NCBI GenBank assembly: GCA_964449775.1
Contig: CAYVBQ010000006.1
Location: 85,223 to 149,222, forward strand
DNA: 64,000 nt
Direction of reading: 5' to 3'
Source of the DNA: Fen-1258 sp964449775
Lineage (GTDB): Bacteria > Bacteroidota > Ignavibacteria > Ignavibacteriales > Melioribacteraceae
Shown here: piece by piece, positions 55,193 through 64,000 of the stretch
Numbering within the stretch: position 1 is the first letter of the stretch
Layout: each line of letters begins with the position of its first letter
Translations under genes and position numbers: made by a program
Notes under the pieces: model-generated
What the model was told of the DNA's origin: nothing
The model's input: only the letters and a program-made list of their open reading frames with translations
The model's database searches: none

Positions 55193-55696
55193 ATGAAAAA
55201 GCTTTTTCTTTTATTGATTATCCTATCTGCAGTAATTTACGCTCAAGAAAAGAACAAATTTGTTACGGATGAAAAATCCGGTAAGCCGATGCTTCTTGGC
55301 ATTTGCGATAGAACAGCTTTCGCAGATACTAGTTTTTCCTGGTGGTTCAATTCCGAGTTTGATAATTACTCTGTTGATTCTGTTACTCTAAAAGATATTC
55401 CGGATAAACTGAAAGATTTGAAGATCACAATCGTTTTGGGAACATGGTGCGGTGACAGCAGAAGAGAAGTGCCGCGATTTTTCAAAATACTTGATAAGCT
55501 ATCATTTGATAAGAAGAACTTAACAATGATCTGCGTTGACAGAAATAAAACTACACCTGCCGGTGAAGTAGAAAAATTAGACATCAAATTTGTGCCGACA
55601 TTGATCTTTTACAAGAACGATTTGGAAATTGGAAGAATAATTGAAACACCGAAAGAAACTTTGGAGAAGGATTTTGTGAAGATTGTACTTGAATAA
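55193..55696 (+). CDS. Periplasmic thioredoxin-like protein
   Basis: A 167-residue protein with a signal peptide (FLLLIILSAVIYA) and a thioredoxin fold (ITIVLGTWCGDSRREVPRFF ... FVPTLIFYKND with the cis-Pro). The usual CXXC is CGDS here, with only one cysteine, so classical dithiol chemistry is unlikely; a monothiol or binding role is possible. It is the last housekeeping gene before the type I operon. Confidence 0.7.
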   Translation: MKKLFLLLIILSAVIYAQEKNKFVTDEKSGKPMLLGICDRTAFADTSFSWWFNSEFDNYSVDSVTLKDIPDKLKDLKITIVLGTWCGDSRREVPRFFKILDKLSFDKKNLTMICVDRNKTTPAGEVEKLDIKFVPTLIFYKNDLEIGRIIETPKETLEKDFVKIVLE

Positions 55697-55741
55697 TGCT
55701 ACAAAAATATTAAGCATATGGAACTATATTAAAGGCAATAC

Positions 55742-58126
55742 ATGAACAAAAAGGCTCTTTCTGAAAGGGATATTTGTTCTAAGTTCATCACGCCTGCATT
55801 AGTAAATTCGGGGTGGAATTTAGAATCACAGATTCGTGAAGAAGTTTCTTTTACTAACGGTAGGATTTTCGTTAAAGGTAGACTTGCTGTTCGAGGTAAA
55901 GCTAAACGTGCTGATTATATTCTTTACTACAAACCTAACATACCAATTGCTGTAATTGAGGCAAAAGATAATAATCATTCTGTTCGTGCCGGTATTCAAC
56001 AAGCTTTGGATTATTCTGCAATCCTCGATTTACCTTTTGTCTTCAGTAGCAACGGTGATGGTTTCTTATTCCATGATAAAACAGAAAAATCTTCCGGCAT
56101 CGAAAAAGAACTTAGTCTTGAAGAAGTCCCTTCACCCGAGCACCTTTGGATGAAGTACAAAAATTTCAAAAACATCACCACCTCGCACGAAGAAAAAATT
56201 ATTGAACAAGATTACCATTTCGCAGATCCAAATTACCAACCAAGATATTACCAGCAGATTGCTGTTAATCGTACTGTAGAAGCAATTGCGAAAGGTCAAG
56301 ATAGGATCCTTCTCGTTATGGCAACTGGTACGGGTAAAACTTATGCAGCTTTTCAAATCGCTTACCGTCTGTGGAAATCCGGGACCAAAAAGAGAATTCT
56401 TTTTCTTGCAGATCGAAATGCTCTGATAGATCAAACACGTAGAAATGATTTCAAGCATTTCAAAGATAAAATGACTGTAGTTAAACACCGCCAAGTAGAT
56501 AAGAGCTATGAAATTTATCTTTCACTTTATCAAGGTCTTTCCGGGTCAGAAGAAGATAGTAATATCTACAAACAATTCTCTCGTAACTTTTTCGATTTAG
56601 TAATTGTCGATGAATGCCATCGTGGAAGCGCAAAAGATGATAGTGCTTGGCGCGAAATTCTCGAATACTTTTCAAACGCAACTCAAATCGGTTTAACTGC
56701 AACTCCAAAAGAAACTAAAGAAGTCAGTAACATAGAGTACTTTGGCGATCCGATTTACACTTATTCTCTCAAACAAGGAATTGATGATGGTTTCCTTGCA
56801 CCTTACCGTGTTACCAGAATTGGATTGAACATTGATCTTGAAGGTTGGCGGCCTGAAGCGGGCAAGACTGATACTGAAGGAAATCTTGTCCGGGATCAAA
56901 TTTACAATCGAAGTGATTACGATAGAAATATGGTCATTGAAGAACGAACCAACAAAGTCGCAGAAAAATTAACTGAGTTCCTTAAAGGTTATGATCGCTT
57001 TGCAAAAACAATTGTATTTTGTGTCGATATCAACCATGCAGAGCGTATGCGTTCTGCTCTTTCGAAACTTAATGCAGATCTCGTAGCATCCAATTACAAA
57101 TATATTATGCAAATAACCGGCGATAATGAAGAAGGTAAACGCGAACTTGATAACTTCACAAATCCCGAAGAACCTTACCCTGTAATTGCAACCACTTCAG
57201 AACTTATGACAACCGGTATTGATGCTCAGACATGCAAAGTAATTGTGCTCGATTCCAACATTCAATCCATGACCAAGTTCAAACAAATTATTGGCAGAGG
57301 TACAAGAATAAGAGAAGATTTTAACAAACTCTATTTCACTATTCTTGATTTTAGAAACGCGACTGATTTGTTCTCAGATAAAGATTTTGACGGTGACCCG
57401 ATTCGAATTAAATCCGTTTCTGAGGATGAAAATATTAGCGATGTAATTGATGAAGAACAAAATGATGATACAATTATTATTGATCCCAATACCGGTGATG
57501 AGATTATATTCAGTGATCCTGAATTACCGAAACCGCCGGTCGATCTGCCTCCGTCAACCCCAAGAGAAAAAATTTATGTTAACGGTGTTGATGTTTCCGT
57601 TCTTATTTCGCGCGAACTCTATTTTGATAATCATGGTAAACCAATCACAACTAATCTAAAAGATCATACACGTGAAATAATAAAAGGTAATTATGCAACT
57701 CTTCAGAATTTTCTAACACACTGGAATGAATCCGATAGAAAGGAAGCAATCATAAAAGAACTTGAAGAACAAGGAGTTCTTGTTGATGCTTTGATTGATG
57801 CTGTAAATAGAGAAGTTGATTTGTTCGATATTGTTTGTCATGTCGCCTATGATCAGCCGCCGCTTACCCGTAAAGAACGCGCTAATAATGTCAAGAAGAG
57901 AAACTATTTTACCAAATATGGTGAGAAAACAAAAAAGGTTTTGGAAACTCTGCTTGATAAATATGCTTATGAAGGTATCTCAAACCTTGAGAATATCGAA
58001 GTGCTGAAGGTCAACCCTTTTGACAAGATTGGTTCGGTCGTTGAAATCATAGAATCTTTCGGAAGTAAAGAAAAATACCTTCAAGCAATTAAAGAACTTG
58101 AACAAGAAATTTATAGGGCTGCTTAA
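55742..58126 (+). CDS. hsdR: Type I restriction endonuclease subunit R
   Basis: A 794-residue HsdR. The N-terminal PD-(D/E)XK nuclease is visible (RADYILYY, then AVIEAKDNNHSV, about 57-80). The SF2 motor has MATGTGKT (193-200), DECHRG (about 290), LTATP (about 318) and IIGRGTRIRE (about 516). The C-terminal helical part docks on HsdM. It is the first gene of an R-M-S operon; its TAA overlaps the hsdM ATG. Length and motifs fit the EcoEI-like branch. Confidence 0.93.
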   Translation: MNKKALSERDICSKFITPALVNSGWNLESQIREEVSFTNGRIFVKGRLAVRGKAKRADYILYYKPNIPIAVIEAKDNNHSVRAGIQQALDYSAILDLPFVFSSNGDGFLFHDKTEKSSGIEKELSLEEVPSPEHLWMKYKNFKNITTSHEEKIIEQDYHFADPNYQPRYYQQIAVNRTVEAIAKGQDRILLVMATGTGKTYAAFQIAYRLWKSGTKKRILFLADRNALIDQTRRNDFKHFKDKMTVVKHRQVDKSYEIYLSLYQGLSGSEEDSNIYKQFSRNFFDLVIVDECHRGSAKDDSAWREILEYFSNATQIGLTATPKETKEVSNIEYFGDPIYTYSLKQGIDDGFLAPYRVTRIGLNIDLEGWRPEAGKTDTEGNLVRDQIYNRSDYDRNMVIEERTNKVAEKLTEFLKGYDRFAKTIVFCVDINHAERMRSALSKLNADLVASNYKYIMQITGDNEEGKRELDNFTNPEEPYPVIATTSELMTTGIDAQTCKVIVLDSNIQSMTKFKQIIGRGTRIREDFNKLYFTILDFRNATDLFSDKDFDGDPIRIKSVSEDENISDVIDEEQNDDTIIIDPNTGDEIIFSDPELPKPPVDLPPSTPREKIYVNGVDVSVLISRELYFDNHGKPITTNLKDHTREIIKGNYATLQNFLTHWNESDRKEAIIKELEEQGVLVDALIDAVNREVDLFDIVCHVAYDQPPLTRKERANNVKKRNYFTKYGEKTKKVLETLLDKYAYEGISNLENIEVLKVNPFDKIGSVVEIIESFGSKEKYLQAIKELEQEIYRAA

Positions 58127-59550
58127 TGTCAAACGTTTCCGGTGTTGTTAAAAGTATTAGAAACATAATGAGAGAAGACCGTGGTGTAAGCGGTGACGGT
58201 CAAAGAATAGAACAGTTGGCATGGATGCTTTTCTTAAAAATCTTTGATGATAAAGATAAAGAGCTTGAGCTTCTCGATGATTCATACAAATCACCAATTC
58301 CCAAAAAATATAAATGGCGTAATTGGGCTAAAGACGATGAAGGTATTACCGGCGATGAACTATTAAAATTTGTTGATACTGAATTGTTTCCCAAGCTAAA
58401 AGAATTGCCTTCAACAAATCCCCGTTCTTTTATGGTGCGCGAAATCTTTGAGGGAAACAACAACTATATGAAAAGCGGAATCAACATCCGCAAAGTTTTG
58501 AACAAGCTCAATGAAATTGATTTTAATATCGCTACCGAACGTCATCTCTTTGGTGAGATTTACGAAACCATTTTGCAAGAATTACAAAACGCCGGAGATT
58601 ACGGCGAGTTCTACACTCCAAGAGCAATTACTCAGTTTATTACCGATATGGTTAATCCGCAGAATAAAGAAATTGTTCTCGATCCTGCATGTGGAACCGG
58701 CGGGTTCTTAACTTCTGCTATCGATCACTTGAAGAGTACGGCAAAAAATGTTAGAGAGAGAAACAACATTCAAAATAATGTTAGAGGTTGGGAGTGGAAA
58801 CCTCTCCCTTATGTTCTTGCAACAACAAACTTAATCTTGCATGATATTGAACTACCTAATATCACTTATCGTGATTCGCTTGATAAACAGTTAAGTCAAT
58901 ATACTGAGAAAGATCGCGTTGATGTCATCATTGCTAATCCACCTTTCGGCGGAAATGTTGCCAACAATAATGAGAACAATTTCCCTCAAAACTTTCGTAC
59001 AAAAGAAAGCGCGGATCTTTTCCTAATTCTTATGGTCCATCTTCTTAAATTTGGTGGTAGGGCTGGAATTGTTCTTCCGGATGGTTCACTAACTGGTGAA
59101 GGTGTAAAGCAGCGTATTCGCCAGAAACTCCTAGAAGATTGTAATCTGCACACTATCATCCGTTTGCCAAATTCTGTTTTCAAACCTTATGCGACCGTTG
59201 CAACCAATCTTTTATTTTTTGAAAAAGGAAAATCGACAAAAGATGTTTGGTATTACCAACACAAATATCATGAAGGGGTAAAATCATATTCTAAAACCAA
59301 TCCGTTGAAATTGGAAGAACTTGAACCGATTAAAAAATGGTGGGAAAAAAGAGTGGAAAATGAAGTGGCTTGGAAAGTTTCCATTGACACCATTATTGAA
59401 AGAGGTTATGATTTGGATATTAAAAACCCGAATGCTGTACAGAAAGAAAACGAAGAAACTTCAAACGAAATACTTGCTCGGATAGACACAGAACAAAATA
59501 AAATTCACGAAATAGTTGGCAAACTGAAATCATTGTTAGCAACAGAATGA
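58126..59550 (+). CDS. hsdM: Type I DNA methyltransferase subunit M
   Basis: A 474-residue HsdM: an N-terminal helical domain (IEQLAWMLFLKIFDDKDKELEL), YGEFYTPRAITQFI, the AdoMet motif LDPACGTGGFLTSAIDHL (about 185) and the catalytic NPPFGG (about 271-276) of N6-adenine methyltransferases. It overlaps hsdR by one base and hsdS by four. All active motifs are intact, so the system can modify DNA. Confidence 0.94.
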   Translation: MSNVSGVVKSIRNIMREDRGVSGDGQRIEQLAWMLFLKIFDDKDKELELLDDSYKSPIPKKYKWRNWAKDDEGITGDELLKFVDTELFPKLKELPSTNPRSFMVREIFEGNNNYMKSGINIRKVLNKLNEIDFNIATERHLFGEIYETILQELQNAGDYGEFYTPRAITQFITDMVNPQNKEIVLDPACGTGGFLTSAIDHLKSTAKNVRERNNIQNNVRGWEWKPLPYVLATTNLILHDIELPNITYRDSLDKQLSQYTEKDRVDVIIANPPFGGNVANNNENNFPQNFRTKESADLFLILMVHLLKFGGRAGIVLPDGSLTGEGVKQRIRQKLLEDCNLHTIIRLPNSVFKPYATVATNLLFFEKGKSTKDVWYYQHKYHEGVKSYSKTNPLKLEELEPIKKWWEKRVENEVAWKVSIDTIIERGYDLDIKNPNAVQKENEETSNEILARIDTEQNKIHEIVGKLKSLLATE

Positions 59551-60866
59551 AGTATCAGCTAAAAGATATTTGCGGCATTACAAAAGGTGCAATCGGAATA
59601 ATGAAAGCAATTCCGGGAAAATATCCGTTGGTTGCTTTGAGCGATGAACGGAGAAGCCACAACGATTTTCAGTTTGATGCCAACGCAGTGATTGTTCCTT
59701 TAATCAGCGGTACCGGCCACGGACATGCATGTATGAAGCGTGTGCATTATCAAGAAGGAAAATTTGCCTTGGGTAATATTTTATGTGCGTTAATTCCTAA
59801 TGACGAAAAACAGTTGAACGCAAAATATCTTCACCTGTATTTGCAACAGTTTAAAGACAGTTTGTTTGTACCATTGATGAAAGGTGCAGCTAATGTGAGT
59901 TTGCCGATGAATAAGTTAGCAGAAGTAGAAATTGAAGTGCCAAGTTTTGAAAGGCAGTTGGAAATTATTGCATTAGAAGATAAAGCAACCGAATTAAAAA
60001 ATGATTTAGAAGATAAATTGAATTTGCAAGATACGGATGTTGCAAAACTTCGTCAGTCACTTTTACGGGAAGCCATGCAAGGTAAGTTGGTTCCTCAAGA
60101 TCCAAATGATGGACCTGCTTCCGAACTACTAAAAAAAATAAAAGCAGAAAAAACAAAGCTAATTGCTGAAGGTAAAATAAAAAAGCAGAAACCGTTACCA
60201 GAAATTAAACCCAAAGACTTGCCTAGTGTCAAGACGGGAATCCCTTACGAAATTCCTTCATCTTGGGTTTGGTGTAGATTGGGAGAAATATGCTCAAAAG
60301 TTGGATCGGGAAGCACACCTCGTGGTAGTAACTATGCGAAAACTGGAATTCCATTTTTTCGTTCACAAAATATTCACGACGATGGATTAGTCTATGTTGA
60401 TATTAAATTCATATCTAACGATGTACATCATGAAATGAAGAGTACTATCGTATATCCAAATGACATTTTACTCAATATTACTGGCGGATCATTGGGACGA
60501 TGTGCTTTGGTTTCCTCTTTCTTCAAAGAAGGTAATGTTAGTCAACATGTAGCTATAATCCGTCCTATTAAAATTAATGCTACATTTTTACATAAAGTTA
60601 TGCTCTCCCCGGGTTTCCAAAAGAGAATATTTAATTCAACAACCGGTGCTGGTAGAGAAGGTTTACCAAAGTACAATCTTGAACAATTCATCATTCCACT
60701 CCCTCCACTGGCCGAACAACTGAGAATCGTTTCCAAATTAGAACAGCTAATGCAATTCTGCGATGAATTAGGACAAAGCATAAATACAACCAAAGAACAA
60801 ACAAACTTACTATTGCAAACAGTTTTAAAAGAAGCGCTGGAACCGAAAGAAAAACTGAACAAATAA
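59547..60866 (+). CDS. hsdS: Type I specificity subunit S
   Basis: A 439-residue HsdS with two target-recognition domains (about 1-145 and 225-400), each followed by a helical spacer (LEIIALEDKATELKNDLEDKL ... LRQSLLREAMQGKLVPQ; LRIVSKLEQLMQFCDELGQSI). PLPPLAEQLRIV marks the second half's end. The recognised bipartite sequence cannot be read from the protein. It completes a full R-M-S operon. Confidence 0.92.
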   Translation: MKYQLKDICGITKGAIGIMKAIPGKYPLVALSDERRSHNDFQFDANAVIVPLISGTGHGHACMKRVHYQEGKFALGNILCALIPNDEKQLNAKYLHLYLQQFKDSLFVPLMKGAANVSLPMNKLAEVEIEVPSFERQLEIIALEDKATELKNDLEDKLNLQDTDVAKLRQSLLREAMQGKLVPQDPNDGPASELLKKIKAEKTKLIAEGKIKKQKPLPEIKPKDLPSVKTGIPYEIPSSWVWCRLGEICSKVGSGSTPRGSNYAKTGIPFFRSQNIHDDGLVYVDIKFISNDVHHEMKSTIVYPNDILLNITGGSLGRCALVSSFFKEGNVSQHVAIIRPIKINATFLHKVMLSPGFQKRIFNSTTGAGREGLPKYNLEQFIIPLPPLAEQLRIVSKLEQLMQFCDELGQSINTTKEQTNLLLQTVLKEALEPKEKLNK

Positions 60867-60946
60867 TCTTCATTCTCGATTATTGTTAATAGTATCAAAA
60901 TAAATTAGTTTAGTAATTGTAAAGTGTAATAAGAACCAACCACAAC

Positions 60947-62152
60947 ATGGCAAAATCAATTCCGGCTTTAGTGAACAAAGAAATGTTAAAATGGGCACGG
61001 GTCCATGCCGGGTATAACAATATAAAAGAAGCATCAGCTAAAACTAAATTCTCCGAGAAAAAAATCACAGCATGGGAAGATGGAGAAAAAATTCCTTCAT
61101 TACGTCAAGCAGAAAAACTTGCAAAATATTATCACTGTTCATTTTCTATCTTTTCTCTAAAAGAATCACCTGTTGTAACTCCACTTGCAAAAGAATACCG
61201 CCGCCTTCCGGGTGTGAAACCTGGTAGTGAATCTCCCGAGCTTCGTTTTGCTCTGCGCGATATGATCTACAGAAGACGTATCGCTCTAAACCTAATGGAA
61301 GAATTGGGAGACTCTCCAAAAGAATTTTCGCTTTCGGCAAGATTAAGTGAAAATCCGGAGGAACTTGCTGTTCGTATCAGAAAATTATTAAGCATTTCAA
61401 AAGAAAAACAATTTAGCTGGAAAAATGATTCTGAAGCATGGAAAGATTGGCGCAATGCAACTGAAACTGTTGGCGTTCTTGTCTTACTTTTTAGCGATGT
61501 TGAAAACGAAGAGATTAGGGGTGTTTCATTATTTCATCCCAATTTGCCTGTTATAGGAATAAATAGTCATGAAATAAGTTCTTCACGCCCATTTACATTA
61601 TTGCATGAATTCGTTCATATTTTATTAGCGAAGGGAAAAGAAGAGAAACCTGCTAGCGAAGAAAATAGATCTGAACCAGAGTGGAATGAAATAGAAAGAT
61701 TTTCGGAACAAGTAGCAGGCGCCGTATTAATTCCTAAAGACACAGTTAAAGAAGAACAACTTCTTCTGAATCGCTCTGTCTCTTCAGAATGGTCAATTAA
61801 AGAAATTCGACGATTAGCAAACAAGTATAAGGTAACGTCATTAGCTTTTGCTACCCGTTTATTAGTTCTCAATCTTATGTCGCCATTATCTTACCGTAGA
61901 TGGAAGGATAACTGGAACGAGTACTTAACTCAAAATCCGCCAAAGGATAAAGGTGGTTTTGCAACACCTGCACAGAAAGCATTGAACCGCAACGGAAATA
62001 TATTGACTTCATTAGTAATTGATGCACTTTCATTTGAACGTATTACTCCTGTTGATGCATCTCAATATTTGAAGATCAATTATCCGCATGTGGAAGAACT
62101 ACGTATGTTCTATGCTTTCGGCAGACCATTACATTCTTTGGAGAGTTCATAA
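60947..62152 (+). CDS. XRE/ImmA-IrrE family protein (antitoxin or protease)
   Basis: A 401-residue protein: an N-terminal helix-turn-helix (IKEASAKTKFSEKKITAWEDGEKIPSLRQAEKLAKYY, about 25-65) and a zinc-peptidase-type domain with HEFVH (about 220-224) and the conserved EQVAGAVLIP. Such COG2856 proteins cleave repressors or act as antitoxin components. The PIN-domain gene starts one base after its stop, which supports a two-gene toxin-antitoxin unit. Confidence 0.85.
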   Translation: MAKSIPALVNKEMLKWARVHAGYNNIKEASAKTKFSEKKITAWEDGEKIPSLRQAEKLAKYYHCSFSIFSLKESPVVTPLAKEYRRLPGVKPGSESPELRFALRDMIYRRRIALNLMEELGDSPKEFSLSARLSENPEELAVRIRKLLSISKEKQFSWKNDSEAWKDWRNATETVGVLVLLFSDVENEEIRGVSLFHPNLPVIGINSHEISSSRPFTLLHEFVHILLAKGKEEKPASEENRSEPEWNEIERFSEQVAGAVLIPKDTVKEEQLLLNRSVSSEWSIKEIRRLANKYKVTSLAFATRLLVLNLMSPLSYRRWKDNWNEYLTQNPPKDKGGFATPAQKALNRNGNILTSLVIDALSFERITPVDASQYLKINYPHVEELRMFYAFGRPLHSLESS

Positions 62153-62153
62153 T

Positions 62154-62627
62154 TTGTATTCAATAGACACTAATATTTTTATTGATTGGTGGGTAAGACG
62201 GTATCCAACTGATGTATTCCCATCTGTCAAGAAAGCAATTGAAGAATTAATAAATCAAGGCAAACTTTTTGCACCGGAAAGAGTTCTTGAAGAAATTAAC
62301 CATGTTGGTTCAAATCCCTTAAAAGTTTGGGCAAAAAGTTATAAGCATATTTTTTTGTCGCATGATGTAAACTTACAAGCAGAAGCCAACGAAATTCAGT
62401 TTAACTATCCTGATCTTATCGATAATACTTCGCCTTTTGACGAAGCTGATCGCTGGATAATAGCTCTTGCAAAATTGAAGGGTTGGACTGTTATAACACA
62501 TGAAACCTCAGCACGAAAGAAAAAGAATCCACTTAGAAATCTTTACATTCCCGATGTATGTAACGCTATGAAAATTCCTTGCAAAGAATTTTTGGAATTA
62601 CTTCGTATAGAAAAGTTGTCTTTTTAA
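62154..62627 (+). CDS. DUF4411 PIN-like toxin
   Basis: A 157-residue PIN-like protein: the first acidic residues in YSIDTNIFIDWW, the middle Glu in VLEEINHVG, and DEADRWIIALAKLKGWTVITHETS containing the later acidic cluster. Start TTG 62154 is chosen because GGAGAG lies upstream and the longer frame would overlap the previous gene by 65 bases. Predicted to be a ribonuclease toxin paired with the ImmA/IrrE protein. Confidence 0.78.
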   Translation: MYSIDTNIFIDWWVRRYPTDVFPSVKKAIEELINQGKLFAPERVLEEINHVGSNPLKVWAKSYKHIFLSHDVNLQAEANEIQFNYPDLIDNTSPFDEADRWIIALAKLKGWTVITHETSARKKKNPLRNLYIPDVCNAMKIPCKEFLELLRIEKLSF

Positions 62628-62696
62628 TTAAGCAAAAACAAACCAATAATTATTAATTTATTTTTTGCAATTAGCATTTTCGTCTAGAAAATAGTG

Positions 62697-62748
62697 GTAA
62701 GATATCCTTACATACACTTGACAGCTATTCTGACATTGCTTATTTTTG
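62697..62748 (+). promoter_or_regulatory. Promoter and possible operator of the Panacea toxin-antitoxin pair
   Basis: TTG at 62718, 20 bases, then TATTTTTG at 62741-62748, the same layout as the rimP and rpmE promoters. The TTG is part of TTGACA. Just upstream, GTAAG and CTTAC (62697-62711) form an inverted repeat with a 5-base spacer that could be bound by the helix-turn-helix antitoxin for autoregulation. Confidence 0.5.
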
Positions 62749-62774
62749 ACCATGCAAAAATGAGGCACTAAAAA

Positions 62775-63566
62775 ATGTCTAAACTCAATAAAATAATCGG
62801 TCAAAAAATTAATCAGCTTCGTGCTTCTAAAAACATAAGCCAGCAGAAGCTTGCGGATTATTTGGGTATCTCCCGCCCAACAATTACACAAATTGAAAAA
62901 GGGGAAAGATATCTAACACCTGAAGAAATTCTAAAGCTTTCAGAGTTCTTCAACATATCGCTTAACGAACTCATAAATCCCAAATTGAAAGGTGAAGTCA
63001 TTCTTCATGATGAAGAATCTGAATCTCACACTGAAGAATCGCTTCGTATATCGGTTCCGCAAAAGAATCTCAAAAAATTCAAAGAAGTGCTTCTCTACAT
63101 TCTAAACAAAATTGGCGCCAAACCGAACATTGGCGAGACTGTTCTTTATAAACTCCTTTTCTACATCGATTTCGATTATTACGAGAGATATGAAGAACAA
63201 TTGATCGGCGCTACTTACATCAAAAATCATTTTGGTCCTACTCCTAAAGAGTTCGTAAAGATAGTTGAGAAGATGGAAAATGATAATGAATTGATGCGCG
63301 TAAAAGACAAGTATTTTAGCCATCCACAAACAAAATATCTGCCTCTGCGCGGACCCGATCTTTCTATTGTTACCGGACAAGAAATTGAATTGATTGACGA
63401 GGTTATTAATAAACTATCCGATATGAATGCAATCCAGATAAGCGATTATTCACATCACGATGTTCCATGGCTTACTACTGATGAGGGGAAAGTAATTCCT
63501 TACGAATCAGTTTTTTACCGTACACCACCATATTCTGTTAGGAATTATTCCGGTCAGCCGGAATGA
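62775..63566 (+). CDS. Panacea-domain (DUF4065) antitoxin with HTH
   Basis: A 263-residue protein: an N-terminal XRE helix-turn-helix (INQLRASKNISQQKLADYLGISRPTITQIEKGERYL, about 12-50) and a Panacea/DUF4065 domain (ILNKIGAKPNIGETVLYKLLFYIDFDYYERY, HFGPTPKEFVKIVEKM, ISDYSHHDVPW). Panacea domains neutralise many unrelated toxins. The RelE-like gene follows after seven bases. It would bind its own promoter and the toxin. Confidence 0.85.
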   Translation: MSKLNKIIGQKINQLRASKNISQQKLADYLGISRPTITQIEKGERYLTPEEILKLSEFFNISLNELINPKLKGEVILHDEESESHTEESLRISVPQKNLKKFKEVLLYILNKIGAKPNIGETVLYKLLFYIDFDYYERYEEQLIGATYIKNHFGPTPKEFVKIVEKMENDNELMRVKDKYFSHPQTKYLPLRGPDLSIVTGQEIELIDEVINKLSDMNAIQISDYSHHDVPWLTTDEGKVIPYESVFYRTPPYSVRNYSGQPE

Positions 63567-63573
63567 CTTTATC

Positions 63574-63981
63574 ATGAGCAAAATATTCAAGGATATCGTT
63601 TATCTCTCTGAGTTCGAAAAGGATAAAAAGAAACTGTTAAAACGCTTTCGAACAATTGATGAAGATTTGGACAACTTCATCAATGTTCAGCTAAAACTAT
63701 TTCATAAACTTGGAATAGATAATAATGCTCTCGAACATATTAGTGATTTAGGTATCAATGAGCCGAAGATTTATAAGGTGAAGAAATTTGCATGCAAATC
63801 TCTCAAAGGCAAGGGTGTTCAATCCGGTATAAGAATCATTTATTCCTATTTTGAAAATGACGATAGAATTGAATTTGTAGAAATATACTACAAAGGAGAT
63901 AAAGAAAAGGAAGAAAGAGATAGGATTAAAAGATTATATCAAGAAGGCTCACCGGATTATTTGGTGGCAAAAGTTAATTAA
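63574..63981 (+). CDS. RelE/ParE-like toxin
   Basis: A 135-residue basic protein with a RelE-type end, VQSGIRIIYSYFENDDRIEFVEIYYKGDKEKEERDRIKRLY, and a helical N-terminal part rich in Lys (SEFEKDKKKLLKRF). It is the likely mRNA-interferase-type toxin of the Panacea antitoxin. The gene ends within the window (TAA 63979-63981); nothing recognisable follows. Confidence 0.72.
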   Translation: MSKIFKDIVYLSEFEKDKKKLLKRFRTIDEDLDNFINVQLKLFHKLGIDNNALEHISDLGINEPKIYKVKKFACKSLKGKGVQSGIRIIYSYFENDDRIEFVEIYYKGDKEKEERDRIKRLYQEGSPDYLVAKVN

Positions 63982-64000
63982 GCAAAATATTGGATTATTC

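Overview
The window looks like a chromosomal segment of a Bacteroidota/Ignavibacteria-type bacterium. Evidence: (i) a large secreted protein ends in a Por-type (T9SS) sorting domain of the style common in Ignavibacteriales (13608-16202); (ii) promoters of the form TTTG-N20-TAnnTTTG lie ahead of rimP and rpmE, with a TTG-N20 version ahead of 62775; (iii) RodZ-like, PgpH-like, LolA-like, HolA and RibF proteins have features usual for that group; (iv) several genes start with TTG. The sequence is AT-rich. The genus cannot be fixed from the window alone. No rRNA genes and no CRISPR array were seen; the only tRNA is an initiator tRNA-fMet.

Layout. 1-8462: a defence locus. It holds a DNA methyltransferase (mod), an AAA ATPase, a DUF4276 (Toprim-like) protein, a broken 5' copy of a res gene, an intact MNT/HEPN (MntA/HepT) toxin-antitoxin pair, and a full-length Res-type helicase-nuclease translationally coupled to hepT. 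8463-9177: a broken 3' half of tRNA-fMet, a small GIY-YIG nuclease gene and an intact tRNA-fMet, arranged like a minimal mobile unit inserted in the tRNA. 9438-16640: recN, an envelope protein, hemW, the T9SS-type protein and a SIMPL gene remnant. 16684-25736: a translation and RNA operon (rimP-nusA-infB-rbfA-truB-ribF, then rpsO-pnp). 26024-38671: dusB, rng, fsa, gcvT, comB, ftsK, lolA, a flippase, a beta-barrel protein, uppP, a lipoprotein cyclophilin and holA. 38756-44977: an ECF sigma factor with a putative membrane partner, rpmE, rsmB, a rodZ-like gene and ligA. 45097-55696: a small conserved protein, a STAS protein, a HAD phosphatase, a PgpH-like c-di-AMP phosphodiesterase, xerD, a lipoprotein, an MsbA-like ABC exporter, a lipid A core-type glycosyltransferase, nadK and a thioredoxin-like protein. 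55742-63981: a second defence island with a complete type I restriction-modification operon (hsdR-hsdM-hsdS), an ImmA/IrrE-PIN pair and a Panacea-domain antitoxin with a RelE-like toxin.

Small non-autonomous repeats are a notable feature. Three families of short inverted-repeat elements (called here MITE-1, -2 and -3) each occur twice. MITE-1 leaves 8-bp target duplications. One copy sits in the overlap between the ligA stop and the next gene's start, and the duplication leaves both genes intact. MITE-2 is nested in the other MITE-1 copy, and the second MITE-1 copy serves as the empty site. MITE-3 supplies the last codons and stop of ribF. Shorter palindromes occur inside the mod coding sequence and inside the dead tRNA half.

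The best candidate for an unusual system is the first locus (413-8462). An ATPase/Toprim-like pair, reminiscent of abortive-infection modules, sits between the modification and restriction genes. A diverged second res start suggests the MNT-HEPN-res block was swapped in from a related locus. All functions are inferred from sequence motifs read by eye; no database search was run.
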